Positions 1-13,777 of a DNA stretch of 43,977 nucleotides are shown here, piece by piece. Under the pieces are notes generated by a model. It saw only the letters and a program-made list of their open reading frames with translations. It ran no database searches and had not been told where the DNA came from. How positions within the stretch are numbered: position 1 is the first letter of the stretch; the number at the start of each line of letters is the position of its first letter. The stretch is taken from NCBI GenBank assembly GCA_040357565.1, contig JBDODJ010000088.1; one strand, 5' to 3'. A program made the translations under genes and the position numbers. Source of the DNA: Cercozoa sp. M6MM (Eukaryota > Endomyxa: Ascetosporea).

Positions 1-20
1 CTGAATGTCTGTGTCCTTAG

Positions 21-1183
<1,163 letters not shown>

Positions 1184-1553
1184 CTGTTGGCAGTTCCTCA
1201 ACGTGATTTATTCCAACTATCGACCAATAATAGTTACGTTGACGTGACTTTTACGTGACTACGTTACAGTCACGGGACATCTGATCGCACGACGAGACGA
1301 CAGTGAACGAAATACGATAATCAAACGCTTTTTATTCAAGCGGTGCGGTCAAACTCGTTGCACCGCTCCTGGCCAAACATGAGCCGCAGCGCGGTTCAGC
1401 GACTGTAGATAATTATAATTATCTTTAAACATCCCGGCTAATATAATTAGACTTTTCCCTTTACGCACCATAACGTAAATACTCCTTTTTTGAAGTGCTG
1501 TACAAAATGCGCAACCGCGTGAGCAAGACCCGTACAGGAGAACTACAACTGAA
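1184..1553. other. Convergent intergenic spacer
   Basis: This gap lies between the 3' ends of the ABC transporter and the WBP4-like gene. I see no exon-like coding in it. It holds a perfect 8-bp inverted repeat, AGCGGTGC at 1339-1346 and GCACCGCT at 1360-1367, with a 13-nt loop. AT-rich stretches on both sides could hold polyadenylation signals for both genes, but I cannot assign one. Confidence 0.5.
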
Positions 1554-3047
1554 CTAATCCTCAGAGATCTCAGCGCGCACGCGTTTCTTGCGTTTCTTGA
1601 ACCCAATGCTCTTCTTGTTGCCTTTCTTCTGCTGAGCACGCGCGCGGAAGAAGGCGGCGCTGCGTTCGTCGGTGCGCGCCGTGGTCTGTCAAAGCCACAG
1701 ACAAAACAGACTTTGACCCAGCCCTCACAGACAGAAGGAAAAACAAAGGCTACCGCCGACTGCGACTGCGCGACGATTCCGCTACCGCCGAAAACTGCGT
1801 CGCGATGCTCCTCGTCTGAGGGGGGGTAAGAGGTAGGGGGTAGGGGCCCCGCCCCCCACCGGGCGGGGGGGTAGAACCATCTGAAGAGAAAGCATCCTCG
1901 CCGAGTTCTTCTTTCACTTGCTGTCGCAGGCGCACCTGCAGGGGAAGGGGGTAAAGGTAGGGAGGTAGGGGTAAGGTAGGTAGGGTAAAAGGTAGGGGGT
2001 TAACTACCCGGCGAGCGTACTTGCTTTCATGCAGTTCCGTCGTTTCTACTTCGACGAACTTGCCGAAACCTGTGTGCTCATCTCTACAGGCGGGGGGGGG
2101 GGAAGAGGCCAAAGAGTGGGGTGGGTAAAGTACCGTTCGACAGGAGCGGCCATAACTGGAGCTTCCTCGTGCTGCTGCTGTTGTTGCACCGCCTGCGAAG
2201 GCGACTTGGTGTCCTTCTTGTCCCTCTTTCGTGGCGCCTGATTATATCAGGAGGTTAAGGATAAGGGGTAGGTAGGGTAAGGGGGTAGGTTAAGGGGGAA
2301 GGGGTAGGCTAGGGGGAAGGGGTAGGCTAGGGGGGAAGGGGTAGGCTAAGGGATGGGGGGGGGGGTTAAAAGACATACCGACTGAGCGAGCGTTTGTTTC
2401 GTCTTTCGCCGACGCTCCAAAAAAGCAGTGACACCTGTAAAACAGGGGTAAGGGATTTAAGGGGAGGTTGTAGGGGGGGGGGGGTTAAGTATAGCCCAGT
2501 CTACCATCCTCGGTGGTGCGACGACGTTTCGAAGCAGGCTCGTCCTCTACACACAAAAACATACAAGACACACGGTCCAAACACACGGTCCAAATGTACC
2601 AGAAGCGGTCGGTTCCTTAACGAAGCCCATGGAGACATCGCGTTTGTACGCAGCGCGTGCGGCGGCATCAATTTGCGCCAGTTGCTTGGCCAGCTACGGG
2701 GTGGGGGTAAAGGGGAGGATAAGGGCAAAGTGTATCTCACCTTGGCCTCCTGTCGTTGTTCGTTGCGAGCTTTCTTTTGTGCGTTTCGTTCCGCTCGTTG
2801 CACCTGCAAGCACACTGTGAGAAACGCATTCACTCAAGAAACGCAAACCTACATTGCGCTTGTGCTTTTCCGTGCGTTCGTGGTGCGCGATAGCGACCGG
2901 ATTGTTGCCGCAGAAGTGGCGACACACCTATCCCATGTGCGCGCGAGTTACAACCACAAATAACAGTGGGCAAAACCATACGACAGACGAGAAACGCACC
3001 TCGCAATAATGACGCGCGTTCGGCGCACCGTGGAGGGTCGACGGCAT
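1554..3047 (-). CDS. WBP4: WBP4/FBP21-like spliceosomal protein with U1-C-type zinc finger
   Basis: Read on the minus strand, the first exon starts at ATG 3045-3047 and splices to give HYCEVCRHFCGNN and then HHERTEKHKRNV. This is the C-x2-C...H-x5-H finger of U1-C/matrin-type RNA-binding zinc fingers, placed at the N-terminus as in WBP4. A Lys/Arg/Gln-rich helix follows (QRAERNAQKKARNEQRQEAK, then LAKQLAQIDAAARAAYKRDV), closely matching the helix after the finger in WBP4, where LDKAKEEEKASKEFAAMEAAALKAYQ-like sequence is usual. The C-terminus is basic (GNKKSIGFKKRKKRVRAEIS) and ends at TAG 1554-1556, also as in WBP4. I see no WW domain between these parts. Introns at about 1809-1870, 1937-2008, 2240-2380 and 2430-2500 are full of GGGGTAA on the plus strand, that is, C-rich on the sense strand. 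The product should act in the spliceosomal B complex. Exon edges in the middle are tentative. Confidence 0.74.
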
Positions 3048-3338
3048 TTTTCGTTTTCCGACTGCTGACCACAGACGTGTCTAAAGCTTCTGTACAGGTG
3101 TAAGCAAGTAACACTCACCGTAGCTGCCAACTAGACGCCACAACAACGAGTTCTGGGTCTGGACTTGAGGAAACAATTTTATTCCTAGTAAGTTGATACA
3201 GAATTTTTGATGATTATTTTGCCATGCGCATGGCATCTGCACTGCGGAATAACAAGCTCAGCTCATGTCCTTTAGTTTGCTCTCAAGTTGCTGCATGGAT
3301 TTTCTTGATGTGTAAAACGCTGTCGACGGTTCACAGCA

Positions 3339-5598
3339 CTACTCGCCAAGCGGGAATTCCTTGCTGTGCTGGAGCGCACCTTCGAGCAGGGCCGTCGTCT
3401 GCTCGACCTGTTGGCACCAGTGGCTCATGTGGTGCAGCAGGTCGCTCATCTGCGACACGCCTGTGCACACAGACACGACCAGATAACAGCACAGTAGGAG
3501 AGACAAAAACGAGCCCATACCCAACACGCGTGGCTGCACCCACGTCACGTGCACGACTTGCTCGACCTCATCGATGCTGCCCTTGAGCAGACCGAGCGCC
3601 ATCGCCTTCATCAGCAGCAGCTCCACTGCCTCTAGTTTCACCTGGCAGCGCTGCGCGATGTCCGCGAACGGCAACGAGCGCTCGTCCTGCCAAAGAGACA
3701 TCAGAGTGTGAAGGCCCGAAAAAGAAACGCTCATGTACCTTTGGCCGCTTGAACAGTAGATCAATCAGCGCCGATGTACGCATCTACAAACACGGTTAGA
3801 ACACACACAGACACACAGACACACAGACACACACACAGACACAGACACAGAGATAAAGACACACAGACACAGATACAGACACGAAAACCAACACACCTTG
3901 TTGTTAAGCATGTCTGCATTGGCCGACACAAAGGCACATTTCTGTTGCACTCGCTCCTACAGTTTCAAACGAACTCAAACTACATGATGCGTGCACTGAG
4001 GCCGGACGCAAGTACCTGCAGGATGGCTTGGAAGCGCGACAGGTCGCCCTGTATAAGCAGCAATCCTGTGCATGAACATAAGTGTACAACAGCTCGACTA
4101 CATTTGAAAAGGCTTCGAGCAGTCGGTAGCGCCACTCGTGGGCAGGCGACTGCTGCAGCGACTGCACGCACACGCCTCAGTGAACGCAAGCAGTCATTGA
4201 AGCCACAAATGTGATACCTGCATGATGCCATGCGCCAGCAATTCGCCAAACCCAAAGGCCTTGGGCGACGTCAGTGCCTTCAGTGCAACACCAACAAGCA
4301 GTCCACACGAGCAGGAGGAAAAAGAAAATAGGCGAGAAATACAGCGTTGGCAATGTCGGCAGCGAGCGTCAATCGATCGCGCTTCGGAATCTGCACAGCT
4401 CATACTCAGACCGGCACACACACACACGCACACGCACACGCACACACACACACGCACACAGTCAAGAGAGGAAACAGCAGGCGACAACACACATTCTCAA
4501 TCGGAGTGTACGACAGCAGCAAAAGCGCGTTCTCGTAGAAGTCATGCGCGTGACCCATCACCTAATAACACCCTCAGTTCCCACGCTCTCTCTTCAATGG
4601 AACAACGAGTACGTACCTTATCAAGTTCAAGTCGCACGCGGTAGAAACCTGAGTGCACTTGCGCCGCCAAGCCCGACACGCGGTCCAATGTCTACGCAAT
4701 GGACACGTAACCAAAACTCAACAACGAAACAATGCAATTTGTACCTTGCGGACATTATCGAGAATTGTTTCACATGCGACACGGTTGCCCTGGTTCATTT
4801 TGCAACAAGACAATTGTACTTCAGTGTGCGAGCGACTGAAGCAAAGCAAATACCTGCGCGAGTTCGAGATGCGCAACTTCAAGCTTGCCCACCAAAGTGG
4901 CTTCCCTCGAAGCTTCCACAAACGACCGTGATAGCACGTCCTGCACAACAAGCGAATGCTTTGTAAAGACAACACCCAGAAAATAAACAGAACGCACTTC
5001 GAGGAACTGCTGGGCGGAAGCGGCGTCATCGCATTGCTCTGAACAAGCGATGCAGAACCGCATCAACGACAACTCGTTGACCTGCAAAATCACAGGGTAA
5101 AAAAGACGTGGCGACGGCATTTGAAAACAGAGAAGATACTGAAACATACCTGTCCTTCAAACGTGCGAACAAAGCCTGTGTACAAGCCGAGCAGACGCGG
5201 CTTCTCGGCAAAGAACGGGTGCACGGAGAGATCCAGCACCTTCTCCATCAACTGATGGTACAGTCTGCACACAAAAAAGGTGTGAACGCTCTCATAGATG
5301 AAACGCCACGTACTTGTTGCGCCATTCTTGTTTCAGCTCATTGAAAATAGAGGCTGCCTCCGGAAACGACTCGATTTGCGCTGTCCAAGAAGCAGAGAGT
5401 AGGGCACAGTCAACAATATTCAAGAAAATGCTGCATCAAACAGAGCCAATTGCCCAGAAACCGCACCAACAAAACAAACCAGTTGTCAGAACACATGTGG
5501 GCTTAGTGGTCTCACAAAAGGCAGAGGCATTTTTTTGCAAAATTCGAATAAGAATGCCTGGGGAAGGCACCAGTACCGTCAAGATAGGTGAGCGCCAT
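3339..5598 (-). CDS. PSMD13: 26S proteasome regulatory subunit PSMD13/Rpn9
   Basis: This encodes a PCI-domain subunit of the 19S proteasome lid, which helps hold the lid together with Rpn10. The minus-strand exons give a start MALTYLDAQIESFPEA at 5598, then LYHQLMEKVLDL, FVRTFEGQVNELSLMRF, the helical repeat region, FGFGELLAHGIMQ (family: FNFGELLMHP), GDLSRFQAILQ and the PCI winged helix. Near the C-terminus VELLLMKAMALGLLKGSIDE runs into VVHVTWVQPRVLG, an almost exact family signature. It ends FPLGE with TAG at 3339-3341. The estimated length of about 350 residues fits the family (about 380). Introns contain CA-type repeats (3790-3890 and 4415-4460). The start lies 213 bp from the divergent VPS8 start. 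The identification is secure; a few internal exon joins are approximate. Confidence 0.93.
4415..4460. repeat. (CA)n microsatellite in a PSMD13 intron
   Basis: An almost pure CA/CGCA run lies between PSMD13 exons. It reads TG-rich on the sense strand of the gene. It makes spurious His/Thr-rich or Val/Cys-rich open frames that should not be taken for genes. Confidence 0.9.
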
Positions 5599-5811
5599 GT
5601 TTTGTTCTCGATCTCGCACTGTGTGCCTGAGAAGAGACCCAGAATCGCCCGGAATTCAGAGCTTTTTGTTGGCTTTATTGTCTTACAATATGCCAGCGCT
5701 CCTGATCTTACGCCCGACGGCAACAGAGCACACTCGAGTGCCCCATCGTGTGTGCAAGGTTAGTGTATAGTATTTAGGGGCTCTGCAGTGGTTGCCACAG
5801 GGTGAGTTGCC
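5599..5811. promoter_or_regulatory. Divergent promoter region PSMD13/VPS8
   Basis: The 213 bp separate the ATG codons of two head-to-head genes, so both core promoters and both 5' leaders must lie here or overlap the genes. A TATA-like stretch, GTATAGTATTTAGG, sits at about 5764-5777 and would suit VPS8. No other element is recognisable by eye. The call rests on gene arrangement. Confidence 0.5.
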
Positions 5812-8800
5812 ATGGCGTCGTTCGACGTGGACGACATCCTGGCCGAGGTGGCGCACGAACCGGCCTCTGCGACCACGGGTGGCGATCTCTTTACTGTCGA
5901 TGAGATCCTCTCGCAAACGCCCGAGTCTGATGAGGTACATCTCTGCTTGAAGTTTTTGAGTGTTGCCTTGAGTTGAGTTGAGTTTTAAGTTGCTTTAAGT
6001 TGAGTTTCTTTGAGTTGAGTTGCTTTGAGTTGAGGAGTCGCTTTGTTTGACAGAACTTGTCATCCTCGCGCAAGCAGAGTCACAGCGACGACTCGCATGC
6101 CGAAACCGTGGATTTTCGGCATACGGATCGATCGGCCTTGTCGACCAGCGAGGTAGTTATTGAAAGCAGTCTTTTTTAATGCTGCTTAATTGCCTGTGGT
6201 GTTTGTGTGGAAAAAGGTGGCACAAGCCAGTGTGCTCCGCGCTGAGCCACTGTCGAAACTGTTCGCGTCGCTAGAACATGCACATTCGCGTTTTGGTACT
6301 TCTTTTTTTTTTGCTTTGTATTTGAGTTGAGTTAAATAAATGCGACAGGACAAGGAGCGTCGCCTGTGACATGTAGCCAGTTTCTCTCGCTCTCACTTTG
6401 CGAGTGCTATGACCTCTCTCGTAGGTCTGTGCGTGCATGCCAAGATGATCGCTGCAGGAACTGCGCATGGCAGGTACAGTTGTTTATCGATGTATTTACA
6501 TACCTCGTATGTTGGCTTCAGTGTGCTACTGTTCGATCACTTCGAATCCTTGTCGGCCTCGCTCGGCGGTGCTGCCTGCAGTGACCCGGTACTTTCTACC
6601 TTTATTAGTACCCCCTTACCCCTCTCCCCCTGTTCCAGAAGCAGAAGCGATCGACCAGCACAACAGCAGTGACGGCACTGGCTATGACTCCGCGCGGCGA
6701 TCGCATCCTCGTGGCGCATCAGGACGGTTCTACTCCCTACCTGTCTACCCTACCGTTTCCTTACCCTTACCTTTCATACGAATCACAGGAAGCCTGGTGC
6801 TATGGGACATTGCGCAAAAGTCGCCGCTCAAGAAGCTGCAGCTCGCGCAGAGTGCAGTGAGCTTCCTGCGCGTGGTGTCCAGTGAGGACAAGAGCCTGCA
6901 GTACCTGTTCTGTGACTCCACTGGTACACATCCTTAACTTGTACTGCCCTGTGTACTGTGTATGTGTGTACTTTGTGTGTGTACCGTGTGTAGGTACATT
7001 TGGACGAGGCACACTGTCCAAGGTGCTGTTCGCATGGACGAGCGACACACAACGCATCCTGGACGGCAATGCCGGCGTGCTGCACTGCTGCGACACACTC
7101 GAGCTGCCGTCCTGTGCTGCGGCGACAAGCAGTGCTGCCACTGTGATCGTTGCACTGGCCGGTGAGGAGCAGTGCTTCCTGCTGGCGCTGGTGTACCATG
7201 CCAACAGTCGCGTCGAGACGCATATCTTGTGTCGCCTGCCGCTGCCCAAGGCACCGACCAAAGTGGCACCCTCGGTCTCCCTTGTGGCACGCCATGTCAG
7301 TGTACTCCCTCCTCAACCTAACCTACCCTCCTTAGCCTACCCTACCTCAACCTCTATCTCATGATGTGTAGAAGGACAAGGCCGAGGTGTACCTGCTGTG
7401 CAGCAACACCACTATGTCGCTGATTGGCATCACGCTGCAGCTGCAGCCGCTCAAGGTGGCCTCGGAGCCCCCGGTGCGACAGCTGCGCCAGTATGTCCCG
7501 GGTGACCACACGGACCATCCGGGAGACCTCACTAGTGACTATGCCAGTGATCCCAGCGGCGGCGTTCTCACCTGCCGCTTTCTGCAGGTTGCTCCACTCC
7601 CTTTATCTTCACTCCCGTTATCTACCCTATGTGTCCTTATAGAATTCCCTCGTCGTGGCACTCGTTGCACGCAATGACTCAAGTATCTTCGACTCTACCA
7701 GTATTCACTGACCCCCTTTAACCCTTCTTTACCCCCCCCCCCCCCCTGCAGCGGAGCTTGTGCTGCTGGACACGGAACTACGCGAGTTGCAGCAGAAAAA
7801 CCTCAGCGCACTCCAGCCGCTGCTCATGTCCAGGTGCGACCCAGCAGACTTTTAACTTTGTCATTTGCACTTTGCTGGTGTCTAGACACACTCAAGTGCC
7901 TGCTGCGCACCAAGCCATCGCTATCGCTGATCGTAAACCGCCCAGCTTTTTTCAATTTTCGACTGCTTTTTTATTAATTTTTCTATTCTGGCACAGGCCA
8001 GGAGCATTTCATGGTGATTGGAGCCGGTGGTACGTCGTGTTAGACACAGTGGGGCGTGTTTGGTGTGCCAAAAGCTCGATTGGTGCAGGTCTGTGGCGAC
8101 TGAAACTGCTCAGTTGGAGTGATCGGGTCGATACGCTGATTTTGCGGTGTGTCTGTGCCTGTGTTTGTTGCTGTTAGGAGAGAGTGTGGGCTTATTATGC
8201 ACAGAGGCGACTGGTTGGATGCGCTGAGTTACATCCTTGCACTGTACGATGAGAGCGAACACATGGTGGCACTCGGCCTGCCGCACAAGCGAGACAAGCG
8301 ACGGCACTGTCTTAAGTACAGTGACACACACTGTCTGTGTTCTGATCCTTTCCTCGCATTCTTCCTGTGACCGATAGGGCACGTGCCGATGCCGTGACTG
8401 CGGTACCCTTGATACGAACTGATTGATTGATTGATACCCACGTGTGTATCTGTACAGGAGTACTTCCGACTGTGCTGGTCGCAACAGTGGTCGCTCGCAC
8501 AGGTGACTGCGCGACGCGAACTGTAGAAGCCTCTCACTCTGACCGATGATCCTCAGTGATCCTCTCAGTGAGCACGTTTTGTGTGATGTGTGTGGCTACA
8601 GCAACAACAGCGACAACGAGAGCGAAGTGCGTCGACGCGCTGCGACGGTTCTTCTGCGACGCAGCGACTTTCACGCACTGGCCTCCGTGGTACACACTTT
8701 GTACCTGTCCACTCTGTACCTGTCCACTGTACCGTCCACTCTGTCCTGACCAGGTGGCCGAATGTGCTGTCCGCGTGGACTCCGTCGACGCAGTCTTGTG

Positions 8801-11800
8801 CCACAACGTTTTCACTCTCGTCAACGACACTCTCGGCGAGCACAGTGGTAGGGTATCGGGGGGGGGGGGGTAAAGGGGTAAAGGGGTAAAGGTTCCATCG
8901 GGGTAGAGGAGGCGAGGCGAGTGCGCGGCTTCCTTCTGGCGCCGCTCGAGAAGGACGGTACGTGTCTTGCGGTAGAAGGGGTGGTTTAAAAGTATGCTTG
9001 TGTCGGTGTGCAGTGCTGAAGAACAGGATACGATCGCTACCCCCCAGTGTACTCGCACACAGTGTGAACTGAGAGTGATCGATGTATGACCACCTGTACG
9101 GAGACAGGTGATGCAAGACCTCGTATCGCACTTCTCTGACAACACCGACACGTTGCGCCGACTCGAGCAGATGCTAATGCGACTGGTATGCCACTTTACC
9201 CCTACCCCATTACCCTTTAAGCCCCTTCTCCCTTTAACTCCTCCTTACCCTTAAACCCCCTGCGTTCAGGACGCAAGTAGCTTCGACCTGCACATGATCA
9301 GCACGGCACTGACGCAGCACCACCTGTTCGACGCACTGGCCCACATTGCCTTTGTCCTGACTGTACCGTCCACTTGTACTCTGTTAAGACTGCTTTGTGT
9401 CTGACTTTTGTTAAGGCTGCGTTTTCTGTCTGTGTAGGGCGACTGTGTGACGCCGGCCAATGCCATGCTGGATGCCTCTGCCGTGGTACATTAATGCATT
9501 GATATTTTTGTGTACCAACCCCCATTCTGTATACCGTTTATTTGTACCGTACAAACTCCACAGAGAGAGGACGCACTGGCGAAACTGCTGGAGTTCCTGG
9601 CTCAATGCTTCCGACGCGGCGCTTCCTCGGTACGCGCGGACCAGTCCTGTCTGTGAACTGCGCTGTCTGATGGTGGACAGCCTTGTCTGCTTGTGTGGGT
9701 GGACAAGGTTGTCTGCACTGTACTGTGTGTGTGTGTGTGTGTGTCTGTACTGTGCCTGTACTGTGTGTTGGCAGCGAGTGACGGAGACGAGCGTGCGCGC
9801 GCTGCTGCGGTGGCTGCTGGGCGCGCCGCTGACGGAGCTCCTGCTGCGCGACCATGTGCGACTGCTCGGCGTGCTCAAGGACGCTGCCTTGCGTATCGAT
9901 CGGGTACTTGTCCATTGTACCTGTATGTACGCTAGTATCTTCAATCTATATGTATAGATGTATAGATGTATATATATATATAGATATATAGATATGTATA
10001 GATATATATGATATCACCATGTTTTGTATGATATATTTATATACTATAACCGTTGGAATTTGCAGGATGTGGCCCCGCCTGAGTTCGCACTGGCGCTGCT
10101 GCAGCACATGCCGAGTGATCCGGCTGGTACCTTCTCCCCCTCAGCACACACGCTGTTGGTCCAACACCTTCCCTTGTGTGTTCAGATGACCGTATTCCCG
10201 AAAACGAGCAGTCGAGGGTACTGCAGGCAGCAAGCAAGACAGCTGTTTGCTCCTATGTCCGTTTGTTCCTGGGCAGATTCGAACGATCCGACGAGAGACG
10301 CTGCGTTTCGTCGTGCAGAATCTGCCGAGCGATATCGACAGTGCCGAGGTCGACACCGAGGCTCTCGAACAGGTGCTGCAACGCGCTTTGTCTCCCGCCT
10401 TGGATGCCTTGTTGGGTACCCCCTCCCTTATCCTCCGCCTGCCCCCAACCCACCCTGAGGTTTGAGCTTTTGCTAGACGTGAGAGCGAACTTTGCAACTG
10501 TCGATCGGCCCTGTACGTTGTCTAAATGTACCTGGATTGACGCAGTCTAATAAGTGTGGTTGGCAGGGACGTCAGAGGAACGAGAACAACGCGAAAAAAA
10601 CGAAACTTTGCTTGTGCCTTTCTCTTTGAGTCGTTTTCTTTTTTGGGGTTCTTGTAACAGCACAGCTCGGGTTTGGCCTTGCTTTGTGACTGCTTTTGCG
10701 CGACTGACACGTTTCGCGTGTGCAGGTGCAATTGCACGCGAGATTGCGCTCGCTCGAGCCGCTGCTGACCGAAAAAACGCGCTGCTTGATCGATTCGCTG
10801 ATGGATTCGGAGATCTTGCTGGTGCCTCCCCAGTTTTTTGGCACATCCAAATCCATTGACCCTATAAACAAGGGATGATCGTTCCTTTTAATGTGCGCAG
10901 GAGAGGGCGCACACTGTTCAATTCTTCCGTTTGCAGCTGACGCTATATAGACTGCTGGTAGGCTTATTTTGTGCATTGTGAAATCGGTCAGGCAAACTGA
11001 ATTTTTGGTTTGGGAGCGGAACGTATTGTGTGCAGGAACGGCATGACCGCGTCGTGGAGTGTTTCCTGAGCGATCCGGCGCTGCGTGAAGGCGTTTTCGA
11101 CTACATTCGGCGCGTGCTGGACGAAAATGAGCACCGGCCGACTGTTTTGGCCATGGTGCGAAAGGTCGTGTTGAAACGACTGGCCGATCTGGTTAGTCTT
11201 TGCTTTTCCTGTGTTTTTGAACGGACCGAGACACACAACTGTTCACAGATCGAACTGGACGCCAGTGCTGTGACGAATATAACACTCAACTCGCTGCAAC
11301 AGTCGCGTAAATACACCAACTTTTGACTTGATTTGACTTGATTTGACTTGACTGTTGACTGATGACCGGACAGCACGCGAAGTGAGTGCCGCCTTGTCAC
11401 CATTTCCGTCGCTGCAGCTCGCATTTCTACGACACATTTTTGTACGAACCAACACTGCTCGGATTGGTCTGGCTGAACGGTACAGTTGTACAAAAATACA
11501 AGTGTGTGTGTGACAGATCAAAGTGGACAAGCGCGATGACGACGAAACCGAACGCGGCGGCAGCGTGGATTTCGACCAAGTCAGCGTCGATTCGAGTAGG
11601 CCTTGTGTCCACCTGTCCATGTCCACCTATCCATGTCCACCTGTCCATCTACCTATACACACGTACCTATGTACACTTGAGTGCAGGCACAGAGGAGCAC
11701 ATGCAGGATGCGATCCTGCAGGCGCAGTTCATTTCGCTGTTATGTCGATTGGCACCGCACGATGTACTCTGTCTCTTATCTCTCATGTGGATAATGATGC

Positions 11801-11901
11801 CTGTGTGTCTGTGTGTGTTGGCTGCAGGTGAAGGAGTACCTGCATGACGCGCTGAGTGGACAGTTCCCGGCCATGCCTGTAGCCATATCTATCCGTTTGT
11901 C

Positions 11902-11933
<32 letters not shown>

Positions 11934-13518
11934 CATGCATATTGTGTGTTTGAGCAGGTGTCGGACATGCTGCAGGAGGTGAGGAAACACGGCGTGCGCG
12001 ACGCCGAGGCCTTCTTGCTCGAGCGAATGGGTAACCCAGCCCCTTTGGCCCTATCCTTTGTCCTTTACCTTGTCCCTTACCTTGTCCCTTACCTTGTCCC
12101 TTACCTTGTCCCTTACCTTGTCCCTTACCGTTCTCCCTGCCAGGTGACATCTCGGGCGCCATGCAGGTGTTGCTGACGGCGTTCGACGAGGCACCCGACG
12201 AGTACTTTGAGGATTGCCTCTCACTGTGCGCACGTCAGAACCGCCGTGGTATTACAACAGAGTGTTAAAGGGGTACGAAAGGGGTAAGACTGGCAAGGCT
12301 ATGTGATGTTGATGCAGGTGACATCGACTCAGAGGCGCTGTGGTTCGCACTGCTGAACCGCGTGGCTCTGCTGCCGGCAGCTCCAGGCACAGCACAGGAG
12401 GAACGCAAGGAGGCGCTGCTGCAGACGCTGCTGCGGCGTACCACCGAGCACGTCGATCTGGATGTACCGCAATTACTTCGTTTCGTTTTTTTTTGCATTT
12501 ATTACTGTTTATTTGGTTATTAAAGTTGTTCCTTTTGGTTGTTTGGTTATTTGGCTGTTTGGCTCGAATTTGTATCTGTATCGTCGTTTGTTGTATTCTT
12601 TCAATTTGTGGTTGTTGTTTAGATTCGTAAGTTTGTTATTTCTTTGTGTGTTTTCGACTTATATTCTTTTGTATTTCATGTTTCGTTTTCTTGTATTTTT
12701 CGATTAAATAAAATAGTGTGATACCCTTGGTGTAGGCACTGATGTCGCACCTGTCGACTGATCGCGAACTAACGCATAGTGGCAATAGTGCATTGGTGCG
12801 CATGCTGCGCTCGCTACTGCAGGTACTCCCTCCCGTTTACCCGTAAGTATCCTCAACCCTCACTCTCTGACACAGGCCTATGCGTACCAACACGAAGTGC
12901 TCCGAGTAGCCGTTCGCATGCAGGTATGTTCCCAACGTACCTATACGTGTGTGATAGAGAGATAGACCGGCACATGTGGTTTCTGTGTAGGCCACTGACC
13001 TGGCCAAGGCGATGAGGAACATGGTCAATTCGCGTGCACGTGGTACCTCTTTCTCTCTGTCCAGAGTGACCTGATGTACTTATCTACCGACTCATATACC
13101 TCTGCTACCTGCCCTTGATGTAGGACATCTCATGACGTGTGCGCACAACCACCGTAGCAGCGACGCCGACGACGACTCGCGCAACAATGACAACTCAGAG
13201 TCCGGTGCCTGTCTGTGCTGCCTGTGCTTTTTAGCAGACCCTCGTGTATACCTTCCCGTGTGCAGAGGACCAGGCGCACCGCAGACGTTTGCAGCAGTGC
13301 CATCGAGTGCTGCGCCGCGCACAGCGTCGCCTGCGTTTCTTGGAGGGCGCGCGCGCCTTGCCTTTCGATCAAGGTGTCCTTGTCTATTTGCCGCTTGGCT
13401 TGTGTCGGTGGCTAGGTGTTGGTGTGCAAGTGACATCGGCTGTCTTTGAGTAGGTGACGACAAGAGTGTGCTGCGACCTATGCAGGCGCTGCAACTGCCT
13501 CGCAGGTCACGTGGGTAG
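5812..13518 (+). CDS. VPS8: VPS8, CORVET tethering complex subunit
   Basis: VPS8 is a subunit of the CORVET complex that tethers Rab5-positive endosomes. Start MASFDVDDILAEVAHE (ATG 5812) leads into an acidic N-terminus. A beta-propeller region follows: IAAGTAHG, VTALAMTPRGDRILVAHQDG, GSLVLWDIAQKSPLKKLQLA (human: ITMWDLASGKLL). Then comes the junction LWRLKLLSWSDRVDTLI (human: MMLRSWRERVDHLL), RRGDWLDALSYILALYD, and the alpha-solenoid with RVVECFLSDPALREGVFDYI (human: KIIDCYLRDPLREEEVFNYI) and AEAFLLERMGDISGAMQVLL (human: VTAYLLEKKGDIHGAFLIML). More than 30 short introns interrupt it. The last exon ends LPRRSRG with TAG at 13516-13518. The C-terminal RING finger of animal and yeast VPS8 is not seen; the tail is Arg-rich instead. 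The identification is very secure; not every exon edge is. Confidence 0.95.
12065..12129. repeat. Tandem 12-bp repeat in a VPS8 intron
   Basis: Five near-perfect copies of TTACCTTGTCCC fill most of one intron, between the exons encoding FLLERMG and DISGAMQVLL. This is an expanded version of the C-rich pyrimidine motif found in many introns here. Confidence 0.9.
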
Positions 13519-13657
13519 TCACGTGGGTGGCGCGATATCGTCAGTCTCTGACCGTCGCATCGCACGGCATACCCCATGAGAACACTCTGTAGAACTGTCT
13601 AAGCGTATCCTAGAAATTCGAACGTATCCAAGAGCTGTCCTGCGCGTCCTGCATGTT

Positions 13658-13719
13658 CTAGAACGGCTAGAACGACTCGCCGGGCAAGCGCACCCGAGTT
13701 GCCATTCTAGTCGTTCTAG
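13658..13719. repeat. Imperfect inverted repeat between VPS8 and the retroelement
   Basis: The arm CTAGAACGGCTAGAACGAC (13658-13676) pairs with 13701-13719 with three mismatches across a 24-nt loop. A shorter perfect palindrome, GCATCAG-ATAA-CTGATGC, lies at 13749-13766. The remainder of 13519-13777 shows no coding. Confidence 0.6.
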
Positions 13720-13777
13720 GCCTATCCTAAAATTCAAGCTTTGTTGCTGCATCAGATAACTGATGCAGTCGGTAGAA

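Noticed and set aside
3774-4214. His/Thr-rich plus-strand frame opposite PSMD13
   Set aside because: Produced by CA/ACAG repeats in a PSMD13 intron; the minus-strand exons explain the region.
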